64,000 nt of DNA from Alteromonas confluentis. Lineage in GTDB: Bacteria > Pseudomonadota > Gammaproteobacteria > Enterobacterales > Alteromonadaceae. Shown here in pieces: positions 36,562 through 46,274 of this stretch. The translations under genes and the position numbers were made by a program. Every line of letters starts with the position of its first letter. The first letter of the stretch is position 1. The notes under the pieces were generated by a model. It worked only from the letters and a program-made list of their open reading frames with translations, was not told the origin of the DNA and searched no databases. Where the stretch lies: contig NZ_MDHN01000003.1 of assembly GCF_001757105.1 (NCBI RefSeq), positions 1 to 64,000 on the forward strand, in the 5' to 3' direction.

Positions 36562-39186
36562 TTAATTAGCTCCGCAGAACACGATTCTTGTGAAACGGTC
36601 ATTCGGGTCATCAGGCAGACTAGTACCAAATGGACTTGAAGGCGGAGGTACATCTAGATTTGTTAAGTCATCCGATGCCACGCCATATTTGTAGTACATA
36701 CTAGCTTTTGATTCGCTGCCAGTTGACTGAGCAAATACAGTAATATTAGCCTCATAGAATTGCCCGTACGCTCTTGGATAACGTAATTGCAGCGTAGCCT
36801 GGCCATTCGCGTCCGTTTCATCAATACCACCTTCGAAAGAGACGGTACCAACAATCCCAGGGGTTAAAAAACTGTCTTCGTTTGCATCTTCCTCATAATC
36901 CAACATGCCGTTGTCGTTGATGTCTTCATTTGCACAGATGGATGTGTATCCCGCAGAAACTTCATCGTTTTCATCAAGAATACCTACTATCCACCTCGGT
37001 TCAACCCAAACCCATGTACCACGGTAGTAGTTGCCACCTTCTACAAAAGGTACTGGAGCAATAGAAGCCGTGAGAGAAACACCTTCAATAGGTCTACCTG
37101 CCGAGTCAGCTACAAACACCGCAAATTCTTTTAAGTAAGTTGTGTCATCTGGAGACTGGATCAGGTTACCCGTGCCAATTGACACATCAAACGCACGATT
37201 TCCCACTGTCATTGAAACCTGTGCCGTCACTTCTGGCTCATCTATTACAGTCGCGGTGATTAGTACAAATTCTTCACTGGTTACTGCTGCAGATGTGAAT
37301 ACAGTAGAAGCGATACCGTTACTGTCAGTGGTGGCTTGCGAAGGTGAAATCGTACCGGTGCTAGTATCATTTACATTAAAACTAACCACCTTGTTTTTAA
37401 CTAGATTACCTGCCGGATCACGGACAACAGCAGAAATCGTACTTGTTTGACCATCAGGACCAATGATATCCGGTGATGCATCAACGTACATGATGTGAGC
37501 GTCGGTGGCGATAAATTCTATTTCAACCGTTGCCGTGACTTCGTTACCTGCACCATCATTACCGGTTGCGGTAATTTCAGCAACACCAGCATTCGTCGAC
37601 GCGATGTCGAATGAGATTTCGCCTGAAGCATCAGTGGTGCCGGTTTCGTCACCAGGGCGAATATCGCCTCGTGATGCTGTGAAAGTCACGTTGCCACCGG
37701 CAAAAACGGCGTTGTCTTTACTCCAGGAAACGGTCAAGGTGGTGTAATCACCGGCTTCATAAGCATCATCTGGCGCTACCGGTACTTCCTCGGTTGGCAC
37801 TGTTGTAAAAGCAAAATCATCCTCTTGAACAGTAATCGTAAATGTTGTTGTTGACCCCAGTGCAGCACCTGAAATTGTCGCCGTACCAGATTCAGAACCT
37901 GTATAGGTAACGGACGCCTGGCCATTGGTGCCTGTGGTCACTTCTGTCGCAGACAGCGTGCCGATATCTGTACTTAGTGAGATAGATTGGTTTGGAATGT
38001 TTGTGCCATCAGAGTCCTGAACACGAAGTGTAAGGGTCGCAGAATCGTTAATCGTAATTGAACGAGAACCATTAATGGTGACTTCTGTACCGTCTATTTC
38101 AATTTCAATGGTGCGCACTACATCGCCTGCTGTAGCGGTTACGGTGACAAAGCGGTTACCTGCATTATTACTGGTGCTCAGTAATGCTGAAGCAGTACCA
38201 TTTTCCAGCGTGGCATCGTCTACTTGCTGAATTTCTACGCCTGCGGATGCAGGAGCAGAAAAGCTCACTTCAACGCCTTCCATGAGCACACTTTGTGAGT
38301 TTTTAACCAAAGCGATCAGTTCGACGCTATCAGAGCCACTTGAGGGTAAAAGCACTGAAGAGGCATAAAACTCCATTTCAGCTGGCACTTCAGTGACAAC
38401 AGAGGCGCCCGCAGAAGAAAATGTGGTGGTTTGAGTAGACCCATCCGGCAAGGTAGCAGTAACTTGGCCATCGCCCGCGGAAGAACCCACGAGCAATCCA
38501 ATCGTCGCTTCGCCGCTGTCGTTAGTTCTAGCAGTGCCCGTATCGTTAGAAAACTGTGCAATATCGTCATTTGACAGGGTAAAGGTGATGAGTGCGTCAG
38601 TTAACGGATTACCGCTAGCATTTACCGCCGTAAAATTAAGGGTGAGCGGATTTTCAGAAGATAAATCACGGTCAGCTTCCCCTCCAGCATTGGCTAACGA
38701 TAGTGCCACCGTATAGTTGTCTGACGTTGCGCCTGTACCTGTTGCCGAAAACGTCGTCGTGCCTGTGGTGCCATCAGGCGTTGTTGCCGTAATCTGGCCA
38801 TCGCCACTGGCGGTGCTGGCGGTCAAGTTGATGGTTGCTACACCGGCATCATCCGTTCTGGCGGTACCGGTATCGTTGCTAAACGAAGCCAGGTTTTCAT
38901 TGGATAGGGAAAAAGTAACCAGGGCATCAGCTAATGCTGCGCCGTCTTGATCCACCACCGTCGCTGTAAGAGTCAGCGGATTTTCTGAAGATAAATCACG
39001 GTCGGTTTCGCCTGCCTGATCGGTAAGCGAAAGCGTTACTGTATAAGTGGGATCTGTGGTGGTGCCCGTGTCTCCGCCGGTGTTACCGCTGCTGGTTTCG
39101 CGCTCAAGTGAGCCCCCGCCGCCTCCGCAGGCAAATAACATTAACAGCATACTGAACAACGTCAGAGACTTGGAAAGTGTTTTCAT
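36562..39186 (-). CDS. Lipoprotein with tandem Ig-like (Big-1/invasin-type) repeats
   Basis: An 874-aa surface lipoprotein. The signal peptide ends in LMLFAC followed by five Gly, so Cys20 is the lipidation site. Two highly similar repeats of about 105 aa follow (about 48-155 and 156-258), each with DRDLSSENPLTL, FSNDTGTART and GDGQ(I/V)TAT. Further divergent bacterial Ig-like domains run to about 720, with the Big-1 pattern of (D/N)xxGxAxxxxT at each end. A calcium-loop-like acidic segment, INDNGMLDYEEDANED, lies near residue 765. Probably an adhesin or cell-surface scaffold; ligand unknown. It stands alone, convergent with astB. Confidence 0.82.
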   Translation of the reverse strand: MKTLSKSLTLFSMLLMLFACGGGGGSLERETSSGNTGGDTGTTTDPTYTVTLSLTDQAGETDRDLSSENPLTLTATVVDQDGAALADALVTFSLSNENLASFSNDTGTARTDDAGVATINLTASTASGDGQITATTPDGTTGTTTFSATGTGATSDNYTVALSLANAGGEADRDLSSENPLTLNFTAVNASGNPLTDALITFTLSNDDIAQFSNDTGTARTNDSGEATIGLLVGSSAGDGQVTATLPDGSTQTTTFSSAGASVVTEVPAEMEFYASSVLLPSSGSDSVELIALVKNSQSVLMEGVEVSFSAPASAGVEIQQVDDATLENGTASALLSTSNNAGNRFVTVTATAGDVVRTIEIEIDGTEVTINGSRSITINDSATLTLRVQDSDGTNIPNQSISLSTDIGTLSATEVTTGTNGQASVTYTGSESGTATISGAALGSTTTFTITVQEDDFAFTTVPTEEVPVAPDDAYEAGDYTTLTVSWSKDNAVFAGGNVTFTASRGDIRPGDETGTTDASGEISFDIASTNAGVAEITATGNDGAGNEVTATVEIEFIATDAHIMYVDASPDIIGPDGQTSTISAVVRDPAGNLVKNKVVSFNVNDTSTGTISPSQATTDSNGIASTVFTSAAVTSEEFVLITATVIDEPEVTAQVSMTVGNRAFDVSIGTGNLIQSPDDTTYLKEFAVFVADSAGRPIEGVSLTASIAPVPFVEGGNYYRGTWVWVEPRWIVGILDENDEVSAGYTSICANEDINDNGMLDYEEDANEDSFLTPGIVGTVSFEGGIDETDANGQATLQLRYPRAYGQFYEANITVFAQSTGSESKASMYYKYGVASDDLTNLDVPPPSSPFGTSLPDDPNDRFTRIVFCGAN

Positions 39187-39308
39187 AGTTGTCTTCCTGG
39201 ACCTCTAGTAAATGACATTACTGAAATATTTCTCATTTCAATCTGATAAGATTCTGGCAAACTAGCGCAATAACAAAATCAAGAAACATCTGATGTTAGG
39301 GAACCTTC

Positions 39309-40655
39309 ATGTCTCAATCTTCTAAAAAGCTAAGTTTGACAGCCAGAATCTTTATCGGCATGGGTGCCGGAATCATTACCGGCGCATTACTTCAGCTTCT
39401 GTTCGATGATAGCGGAGATTTACGCTTTTCGATATTCGGCTTCGAGTTTTCCACGTATACCTTTTTAGTAGATGGTATATTCTCAACTGTCGGCGCCATC
39501 TTCATCGCCAGCTTGAAAATGTTAGTGGTACCACTAGTGTTTATCTCGCTTGTATGCGGTACATGCAGTTTAACCGACCCCAGTAAACTGGGTCGATTAG
39601 GCCTCAAATCCGTATCGTTATATATACTCACAACCGCCATCGCAATTACACTGGCTATCGGTCTGGGATTAGTGGTAAGTCCGGGTAGCGGCGTGTCAAT
39701 GCCCACCGATGCAACCTATGTCGCCAAAGAAGCACCGACTTTCAGTCAGGTGATTATCAACATGTTCCCCACCAACCCGATTAAGTCGATGGCGGAAGGC
39801 AACATGCTACAAATTATTATCTTTGCCGTGCTGTTCGGCGTTGCAATGGCAATGACTGGCGATGCTGGTAAGCGTTTGGGCGCAGTATTTGAAGATTTGA
39901 ATACAATCATCATGCGCTTGGTGACGATTATTATGAATCTTGCACCGTACGGTGTGTTTGTATTGATGGCGAAACTGTTTAGCACCATTGGTGCTGAAAT
40001 GTTAGGAAGTTTAGCGAAATATTTCTTCCTGGTGATTGTCGTGCTTATTTTGCATGGCATTGTAACCTACTCCGTCATGCTGAAACTCGCGACCGGTCTC
40101 AACCCTGTTATCATGCTCAAGAAAATGCGTGATGCTGCCTTATTTGCCTTTACCACATCAAGCAGCAGTGCCACCTTGCCAGTGACCATGGAAACCGCAC
40201 GCAACAAACTGGGTGTGGGTAAATCGGTTTCATCTTTCACCCTGCCGCTGGGGTCAACCATTAACATGGATGGCACCGCCATTATGCAAGGTGTGGCAAC
40301 CGTGTTTATCGCGCAAGTTTACGGTGTCGATTTAACCCTTGGCGATTACATCATGGTTGTGTTTACCGCCACGTTAGCCTCGGTGGGTACCGCAGGTGTG
40401 CCTGGTGTTGGCCTTATTATGCTGGCAATGGTACTCCAACAAGTTAACCTGCCAGTTGAGGGAATCGCACTTATCATTGGTGTCGACCGCTTACTCGATA
40501 TGACCCGCACAGCGGTTAATATCACCGGCGATTGCATGGTGTCTTGTGTGGTAGCAAAAAGTGAAGGCGAGCTTGATGAAGCCGTGTTCAACGACCCAGA
40601 TGCCGGTACAAAAGAAGAAAACATCGACTTCGAGCACTTTGATAAAAACAGCTAA
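39309..40655 (+). CDS. Dicarboxylate/amino acid:cation symporter (DAACS family)
   Basis: A 448-aa inner-membrane transporter of the glutamate/aspartate/C4-dicarboxylate family (GltP, DctA). Family signatures are the serine-rich FTTSSSSATLPVT in hairpin 1, LGSTINMDGTAIMQG in TM7 and the hairpin 2 segment GTAGVPGVGLIML, then TAVNITGDCM in TM8. About eight membrane helices, with an acidic C-terminal tail. Substrate (glutamate, aspartate or dicarboxylate) is not resolved. Confidence 0.92.
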   Translation: MSQSSKKLSLTARIFIGMGAGIITGALLQLLFDDSGDLRFSIFGFEFSTYTFLVDGIFSTVGAIFIASLKMLVVPLVFISLVCGTCSLTDPSKLGRLGLKSVSLYILTTAIAITLAIGLGLVVSPGSGVSMPTDATYVAKEAPTFSQVIINMFPTNPIKSMAEGNMLQIIIFAVLFGVAMAMTGDAGKRLGAVFEDLNTIIMRLVTIIMNLAPYGVFVLMAKLFSTIGAEMLGSLAKYFFLVIVVLILHGIVTYSVMLKLATGLNPVIMLKKMRDAALFAFTTSSSSATLPVTMETARNKLGVGKSVSSFTLPLGSTINMDGTAIMQGVATVFIAQVYGVDLTLGDYIMVVFTATLASVGTAGVPGVGLIMLAMVLQQVNLPVEGIALIIGVDRLLDMTRTAVNITGDCMVSCVVAKSEGELDEAVFNDPDAGTKEENIDFEHFDKNS

Positions 40656-40675
40656 TTAGATGATTCAAAAAGAAA

Positions 40676-40709
40676 AGGGGTGCATTTTACCAATGCGCCC
40701 CTTTTTTTT
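40676..40709 (+). terminator. Terminator after the DAACS symporter
   Basis: AGGGGTGCAT and ATGCGCCCCT form a 10-bp stem (one G-T wobble position) with a 7-base loop, followed by a long T-run. It lies about 20 bp after the stop codon. Confidence 0.88.
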
Positions 40710-40724
40710 ATTCAATTCGAACTG

Positions 40725-41960
40725 TTAGCGGTTCAGTGCCTGGGCAGGATCAACATTCACAGCCCGTCTTGCCGGATACCAGGTTGCCAGCAAGCAAAGT
40801 GTAAATGCCACTACGACCGTAAGAATGACATCAGTCCATTGCAGTTCCGAAGGCAAAAAGTCAATAAAATAGATATCGCCGGAAAGCAGTGTAATGCCCG
40901 TCCACGACTCGATAGTTGCGACAATGGCTGACAGATTCGGAGCAATCACCACCGCCGCTACCGTACCGCACACAATGCCAATGACACCGTTAATCATGCC
41001 TTGCATCATAAAGGTACGGCGAATCAGGCTGTCAGGCGCTCCCATGGTACGAAGAATAGCAATTGCCCCCTGCTTTTCGCGCACCGACATAACCAGTGTG
41101 GAAACAATATTAAAACAGGCCACCGCAATCACCAGCGTCAGCGCAATCATCACAACAACACGCACCAGTTGAATGTCGTTGTATAAGTGCCCTTGGGTAC
41201 GCATCCAATACGAAATATACACGGGTTGGTCAAAGTTATACCCAATATCCCGCATCGTTTCATAAGCGCTGTAAGGATCTTTAAGCATGAAACGCAAACC
41301 CTGTGCACCGGTGGTGACACCGGATTCCGTCGAGGCTGTGGCCAGGTGCATCATAGCCAGATAATTATCCATTTCACCGCCTACTTTGAGCCTGCCAGCC
41401 ACAGTGAGGTGCATGAGATGCGGCGCTTTAAACGACAAATCTTCCGTGGCGGTAGGAATGAGTACGCTAATGCGATCTCCCGCTTCGAGTTCAAGCTTGT
41501 CCATCAGACCCTGACCAATCAGCACTGAATCTTCGTCTGCCTTGAATTGTTGCCAATCTTCAGCCGAGACCTGATTTAGCCAACGATCGTGACTCGCCCG
41601 GCTCATATCAAGTCCGGTGAGTTCTACAGCTCGCAGATTCCCTTTGTGCTGTAACATGCCAGTAATTCGGGTGTAGGGCTCAATGCTTTCGACTCTGTCA
41701 TCTTGTTCCAACAACGCGATTTCGCTTTTCCAATCGCGGATCCCTTCACTGTTTACTGAATAAAGTTCGCCGTGAGGAATGACGGCTAAAATCCGGTTTA
41801 AAAGCTCACGTTCAAAGCCGTTCATGATTGATAGCAGCACAATGAGTACAAAACAACCGAGACCAATCCCCAGTGTTGAAGAGAATGAAATAAACGAGAT
41901 ATAGCCGTTTGTCTGTTTAGCCCGGCGAAAACGAGAGGCTAATTGCCACGCAAGACTCAA
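40725..41960 (-). CDS. Lipoprotein-releasing ABC transporter permease (LolC/LolE family)
   Basis: A 411-aa permease with one membrane helix near residues 25-48, a large periplasmic domain and three C-terminal helices, the LolC/E layout. It shows [24 protein letters not shown] at the start (first 20 residues typical) and [17 protein letters not shown] at the end. With LolD it takes outer-membrane lipoproteins from the inner membrane to LolA. Its start overlaps lolD by 4 bp. Only one permease gene is present here, where E. coli has lolC-lolD-lolE; the transporter could be a LolF-type homodimer or the partner could be elsewhere. Confidence 0.88.
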   Translation of the reverse strand: MSLAWQLASRFRRAKQTNGYISFISFSSTLGIGLGCFVLIVLLSIMNGFERELLNRILAVIPHGELYSVNSEGIRDWKSEIALLEQDDRVESIEPYTRITGMLQHKGNLRAVELTGLDMSRASHDRWLNQVSAEDWQQFKADEDSVLIGQGLMDKLELEAGDRISVLIPTATEDLSFKAPHLMHLTVAGRLKVGGEMDNYLAMMHLATASTESGVTTGAQGLRFMLKDPYSAYETMRDIGYNFDQPVYISYWMRTQGHLYNDIQLVRVVVMIALTLVIAVACFNIVSTLVMSVREKQGAIAILRTMGAPDSLIRRTFMMQGMINGVIGIVCGTVAAVVIAPNLSAIVATIESWTGITLLSGDIYFIDFLPSELQWTDVILTVVVAFTLCLLATWYPARRAVNVDPAQALNR

Positions 41961-42643
41961 GCGCTAGCCTCCCCATGAAGCACGCCATCTTTGATGCGTA
42001 GAATACGGTCCATTCGCGCAGCTAGAGCGTTATCGTGTGTTACTACCACAAAGCTGGTACCTAAACTTTCACTGAGTGATGTGAGTAGCTGATAGATCTG
42101 CTCACCGGTTTTATTGTCGAGATTGCCAGTTGGCTCATCGGCCAGCACCAAAGCAGGACGGTTCACCAAGGCGCGCGCAATGGCTACACGCTGACGTTCA
42201 CCACCAGACAGCGCAGAAGGTTTGTGCTGCATGCGATGAGACAGTGCTACTTTTTCAAGTATTTCCTCGGCTTGCTTCGTTGCGTTAGCCGGACTTTCGC
42301 CACCTATCAACAGTGGCATAGCCGTGTTTTCCAGTGCGGTGAATTCAGGTAACAAGTGATGAAACTGATAGATAAACCCGATTTTCTGGTTTCTCAGCGC
42401 AGCAAGTTGCGCCGATTTCATCGAAGTAATCGATTTTCCTTCAAACCACACTTCACCTTCCGTTGGCTTGTCTAAACCACCCAGTATGTGGAGTAATGTG
42501 CTTTTACCGGAGCCCGAACTGCCAAGAATAGCAACATGTTCAGATGGTTTTACAGATAAGGATACGTTTGACAGTACAGGCGTGTCAGTCTGTCCGTCGT
42601 GATAGATTTTTGTGATCCCGCGACAGGCGAGTAATGCTTCCAT
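41957..42643 (-). CDS. lolD: Lipoprotein-releasing ABC transporter ATPase LolD
   Basis: A 228-aa ATPase of the MacB/LolD class. It has Walker [13 protein letters not shown], the Q-loop [12 protein letters not shown] (typical LolD), signature [12 protein letters not shown] and Walker [13 protein letters not shown]. It is first in a two-gene unit with the LolC/E permease. Confidence 0.95.
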   Translation of the reverse strand: MEALLACRGITKIYHDGQTDTPVLSNVSLSVKPSEHVAILGSSGSGKSTLLHILGGLDKPTEGEVWFEGKSITSMKSAQLAALRNQKIGFIYQFHHLLPEFTALENTAMPLLIGGESPANATKQAEEILEKVALSHRMQHKPSALSGGERQRVAIARALVNRPALVLADEPTGNLDNKTGEQIYQLLTSLSESLGTSFVVVTHDNALAARMDRILRIKDGVLHGEASA

Positions 42644-42780
42644 TTATTTAGCGCTTCTAATTTCGTTTCTGACAGTGCAGATACTATCGCGCCTGTGATG
42701 AATGGCAAACAAAGAAGCGTTTAAATTGCAGAACAGTAGGGAGAAAACCGCTCAGCGCGGCCGTTTTCTTCAAATTTGAT

Positions 42781-43311
42781 TTACTGTTTTAATCCGATAA
42801 CCATGTACTGACCTTTCACATAGAGTTTAACCACCACGGGTTCCCCACTGTAGTTCCGCCAATACCAACCATGACTCCCCGCAAAAGGCACAGTAAAGCT
42901 TCCTTTCATTTCGGTGGAAGTGGATATCGCGTAACTCTCAAAATATCCCGTGGTGTCGCCCTCTGGCTCGCCGTGTAAGTCGAAATACAATGGTGTCCCA
43001 TCAGTTATCCATTCGTAAGTCATTTTCGCGTACTGTGGCATCGAAAATTTATACTCCACGCCCTTTCCTGCCGGAACGGTAACATTAATTACCTCAAAGG
43101 TATCGCTGACTGCTATCTCATCTTCACTTTGCAAAGGCCGAGATATTTCGTCATTTCCCGCTAATACAGTAAGCCCAAGTGCTTTACCTATGCCAGAAGG
43201 GTCAATGTTGTACTCAGCAGGAAGAATAACGGTCATTAGAGTTATCGCAGCGAGGAGCAATGCGGTTGATGATGCTTTAATCAATGTTTTTGAACTAACG
43301 GTATGTTCCAT
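42781..43311 (-). CDS. Single-pass membrane anchor protein downstream of hupE-like gene
   Basis: A 176-aa protein with one N-terminal membrane helix (about 13-31) and an exported domain of beta type ending in GSHGWYWRNYSGEP, then VVVKLYVKGQY. It resembles proteins annotated only as transmembrane anchor proteins. It lies 15 bp after the HupE/UreJ-like gene and is likely co-transcribed, which suggests a joint metal-related or membrane role. No catalytic motif is seen. Confidence 0.65.
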   Translation of the reverse strand: MEHTVSSKTLIKASSTALLLAAITLMTVILPAEYNIDPSGIGKALGLTVLAGNDEISRPLQSEDEIAVSDTFEVINVTVPAGKGVEYKFSMPQYAKMTYEWITDGTPLYFDLHGEPEGDTTGYFESYAISTSTEMKGSFTVPFAGSHGWYWRNYSGEPVVVKLYVKGQYMVIGLKQ

Positions 43312-43326
43312 GATGCTCTCTGTACG

Positions 43327-44082
43327 TTAACTGAGGAAATAGCCGGTAAGCTGGTAACCCATAAGCATAAGCCCGGCACTCATTAGCAGTGTATTGGTGG
43401 TAGTTGCAAAACGTTGAAAAGACGGCAACTTACGCCAGGCAGTGATCAAAATCAAAATTACAGCCAACGCGCTGAATTGCCCTACTTCCACACCGAGGTT
43501 AAAAGCAACGAGGTTCGCAAACAGGCCATTATCAGACAGTTCGAATTCTTGCAGTTTAGTTGCCAGTCCGAAACCATGACATAAACCAAAGATAAAAACC
43601 GCCACGCGGGCGTCGGGTTGCCAATTAAAACAACGTTTAAAGCCACCCAAATTATCAAAACCTTTGTAAACAACAGATAAACCGATGATGGCATCGATGA
43701 GGTACGCATTAACCTGAATGTGCATCAGCACACCGAGTAACAAGGTGGTGCTGTGGCCGATGGTGAATAAGGTAACAAAAAGCAGGATTTCTTTACTGCG
43801 ATATAAAAAGAATATGACGCCGAGTAAGAATAGCAGGTGATCGTAACCGGTCACCATGTGTTTTGCGCCGATATAAAGGAACGGGATAAATTGAATGCCT
43901 TCATTCTGCTGAAGGAAAGCGCGAGTGTTGTTATCAACACCGTGAGCAAGAACGTCTGTACACCACAATGTGGCTGCTATGCTAATGAAAAGAATGCAGC
44001 ATCTTAAAAATGCAGCTGGCACTTGCCCGCTCCTTAATGACTTATATTTTGATATGAGCAACGGAGTTTTACAAATTATCAA
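43327..44082 (-). CDS. HupE/UreJ family membrane protein
   Basis: A 251-aa polytopic protein with about six or seven membrane helices. The family hallmarks are HMVTGYDHLLFLLGV near residue 74 (His and Asp for metal binding), TIGHSTTLLLGV and FGLCHGFGLA. HupE/UreJ proteins are nickel or cobalt permeases; the longer type here is less well characterised. An N-terminal LAHGVDN segment faces the periplasm. No urease or hydrogenase genes lie nearby. Confidence 0.82.
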   Translation of the reverse strand: MIICKTPLLISKYKSLRSGQVPAAFLRCCILFISIAATLWCTDVLAHGVDNNTRAFLQQNEGIQFIPFLYIGAKHMVTGYDHLLFLLGVIFFLYRSKEILLFVTLFTIGHSTTLLLGVLMHIQVNAYLIDAIIGLSVVYKGFDNLGGFKRCFNWQPDARVAVFIFGLCHGFGLATKLQEFELSDNGLFANLVAFNLGVEVGQFSALAVILILITAWRKLPSFQRFATTTNTLLMSAGLMLMGYQLTGYFLS

Positions 44083-44191
44083 AAAGATAGCGAGATAAAT
44101 TGGTGAATAGACTCAATAACGAAGACGTATTTTAGAAGGAAAATATGATTACTAACGAGGTTGGAAATAAAAGATAAAGCGAGAAGGGAAA

Positions 44192-44268
44192 TGGCGGAGC
44201 GGACGGGACTCGAACCCGCGACCCCCGGCGTGACAGGCCGGTATTCTAACCAACTGAACTACCGCTCC
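44192..44268 (-). tRNA. tRNA-Asp (GTC), copy 4 in transcription order
   Basis: 77 nt on the minus strand including the encoded CCA. The acceptor arm GGAGCGG pairs with CCGCTCC, the anticodon loop reads CTGTCAC with GTC, and the T-loop is GGTTCGAGTC. Identical in sequence to the other three copies. No clear terminator hairpin follows within 40 bp. Confidence 0.97.
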
Positions 44269-44296
44269 AACGGCATTTTTGTTCTGAACTCTCGAA

Positions 44297-44373
44297 TGGC
44301 GGAGCGGACGGGACTCGAACCCGCGACCCCCGGCGTGACAGGCCGGTATTCTAACCAACTGAACTACCGCTCC
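44297..44373 (-). tRNA. tRNA-Asp (GTC), copy 3 in transcription order
   Basis: Identical 77-nt tRNA-Asp with encoded CCA. It is separated from the next copy by a 28-bp spacer (44269-44296). Confidence 0.97.
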
Positions 44374-44398
44374 ACACAAGAGAAGGCGCGAAACTAAA

Positions 44399-44475
44399 TG
44401 GCGGAGCGGACGGGACTCGAACCCGCGACCCCCGGCGTGACAGGCCGGTATTCTAACCAACTGAACTACCGCTCC
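44399..44475 (-). tRNA. tRNA-Asp (GTC), copy 2 in transcription order
   Basis: Identical 77-nt tRNA-Asp with encoded CCA. A 25-bp spacer (44374-44398) separates it from copy 3. Confidence 0.97.
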
Positions 44476-44505
44476 GAAGAACCATATTAGTTTTGCTATT
44501 GAAAG

Positions 44506-44582
44506 TGGCGGAGCGGACGGGACTCGAACCCGCGACCCCCGGCGTGACAGGCCGGTATTCTAACCAACTGAACTACCGCTCC
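44506..44582 (-). tRNA. tRNA-Asp (GTC), copy 1 in transcription order
   Basis: First tRNA of the array, 77 nt with encoded CCA, preceded by an A+T-rich leader of about 60 nt from the promoter at 44650-44678. A 30-bp spacer (44476-44505) follows. Confidence 0.97.
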
Positions 44583-44649
44583 ACTTTTTTCAATTTTTTC
44601 AGCAGCTTGCAGAATCTTTATTCAAGTCTCTGCCCTGACTGCGGCGCAG

Positions 44650-44678
44650 ATAATACGTATTCCCTATGGTCGAGTCAA
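44650..44678 (-). promoter_or_regulatory. Promoter of the tRNA-Asp array
   Basis: On the minus strand TTGACT (44673-44678) and TATTAT (44650-44655) are separated by exactly 17 bp, followed by a G+C-rich discriminator (CTGCGCC). That discriminator is typical of growth-rate-controlled stable RNA promoters sensitive to ppGpp. Confidence 0.8.
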
Positions 44679-44831
44679 CGGTTTTTTTCGATAAAGTAGG
44701 TCAATTCGTTCCGTTTGACTGAATAATCGCCACAATGCTGCAATATAAATCAAATAGACTACCAGAGCAGCATTTTCACTGAGAAACAGATGTATAAGCT
44801 TTACTTTTAATGCGCCTCGAACAGTACCGAT

Positions 44832-46274
44832 TTAGTCGCTACTGGCGTCGGGTTCTTTCTTTTTCTTGAACTTAGCCAGTAAACCCGCCAGAAATCCCGG
44901 TTTCTTTTCAACGGGTTCTGCAGTCGCCGAAGTTTGGTCGTCTTTAATGGCCAACTTCTTCGCCGCGCGTTTTCGTCGCCAGATGATAATAATCACCACA
45001 ATCGCGCCAATTAAAATGATACCGCCGTTGACTGCGCCGATGAGCAAATAAAGTGTCGCATCATCCATCCCCTGCTCTTCAGGTGGTGTTACTGGCATTT
45101 CGGGCGCGTTCATTTTATCCATCAGCTGCGCTTCGAGATCGACAGGCGCATCGCTGCCGTCGCCTTCCTCGGCACTGTCTGGTGCTTCTCCACGAAAAGT
45201 ATACTCAGGCACATCAAGGATCACGTCTCTGCCATCTACCGTAGTGGCATAGGCAGTAATTTTCACCCTGAACAAGCCCTCACCGTAGGCTAATATGCGA
45301 TGTAGCCTGGGTTCTGGGGATGGCTCGGTAATTGAGAAATTCTGCACGTCTCCATTAGGGAACCGTACCTTACCGTCTATTAATAACGACTCTATATCGA
45401 TTTGGTCTCTTACCACATCTATATAAAGATCGTGATAACCCTGTTGGCCATCGTTCAGCACTTCACGCATGGTAACCGGGTTTTTATGTAACATAATGAC
45501 CGGGTCAACTTGCTCCCGGGAAAACATCGGTGTGCTTACGGTGAATACTGGGCGCCATTCGCCGGCAGGGATTGCCAGATTAAACTGACCGGTAAAAACG
45601 CCGTCCTCCGGCGCCTCGTCCATTCCACGACCGTTGTCTTCGAAACGAGCAATTTGTTCGACGTTAGCGCCGAAATTATCGTAATTAGGGTTATTCGTAC
45701 TGCGCAACTCAATGGACACATCCACTACATCACGGAACTGCGAATAATCGATGGGTTTGCCACCATTGGTAAGATAAGCCGTTTGCTTAAGCACTTCTCC
45801 AGAGAATATGACCGCAGGCAACGGGTCGGCATGCAATTCTATTTCTGAAATCACCATCACGCGGCTTTCAGGCATTACCTGCCCCACCGCTTGCCATGGG
45901 CCGGGTACAGGGTTTTTAATCTTTATCATGTCGAAGGTGTCATCATCGAACCATTCGACGTTATTCTTTTCAGCCTGACTGCTAAAAATTTTCGACCCAT
46001 CAGGCCGCACGAGCACGACAGGAGCTGAGCCAAACTCACGGAAAAATATCAGCGTGACTTCATCCACTTCGTGGTCAATGCGAAAACGATTTTGAAGCAG
46101 AATGATGGAATTTTGGTAGTCGTCGCCCAGTGAGGTAAGCACACTGGTATCGACGGGTTCAGCCGCAGGCTGAGACTGCTGTGCCGCAGATAAAGGAATA
46201 TAACAGGCTATCGCGGCAACGATAGCCAGGGAAATTGAAGTAATTAATTTTCGGAAGCTGGTCGCCACAAACAC
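44832..46274 (-). CDS. TIGR03503-like membrane protein
   Basis: A 480-aa protein with an N-terminal signal segment (cleavage near LSAAQQ, residue 31), a large periplasmic region of beta type (VTLIFFREFGSAPVVLVRPDG, of which the first 20 residues are typical; GVFTGQFNLAIPAGEWRP later), and one C-terminal membrane helix (about 408-430) followed by a basic cytoplasmic tail (RRKRAAKK, then KKPGFLAGLLAKFKKKKE). This matches the uncharacterised family TIGR03503 of marine gammaproteobacteria. Its 5' end overlaps dnaQ by 31 bp. Function unknown. Confidence 0.75.
   Translation of the reverse strand: MFVATSFRKLITSISLAIVAAIACYIPLSAAQQSQPAAEPVDTSVLTSLGDDYQNSIILLQNRFRIDHEVDEVTLIFFREFGSAPVVLVRPDGSKIFSSQAEKNNVEWFDDDTFDMIKIKNPVPGPWQAVGQVMPESRVMVISEIELHADPLPAVIFSGEVLKQTAYLTNGGKPIDYSQFRDVVDVSIELRSTNNPNYDNFGANVEQIARFEDNGRGMDEAPEDGVFTGQFNLAIPAGEWRPVFTVSTPMFSREQVDPVIMLHKNPVTMREVLNDGQQGYHDLYIDVVRDQIDIESLLIDGKVRFPNGDVQNFSITEPSPEPRLHRILAYGEGLFRVKITAYATTVDGRDVILDVPEYTFRGEAPDSAEEGDGSDAPVDLEAQLMDKMNAPEMPVTPPEEQGMDDATLYLLIGAVNGGIILIGAIVVIIIIWRRKRAAKKLAIKDDQTSATAEPVEKKPGFLAGLLAKFKKKKEPDASSD

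Noticed and set aside
42743..42768. Possible terminator downstream of the membrane anchor gene
   Set aside because: GAAAAC/GTTTTC arms pair but the inner stem is mismatched and no T-run follows on the minus strand beyond TTTTC; too weak to list.
44161..44699. Several reading frames coding AERTGLEPATPGVTGRYSNQ-like peptides, and a repeat-spacer pattern of 77-bp repeats with 25-30-bp spacers
   Set aside because: These are antisense translations of the four tRNA-Asp genes, a well-known mis-annotation. The pattern only superficially resembles CRISPR: repeats are tRNA-sized and fold as tRNAs.
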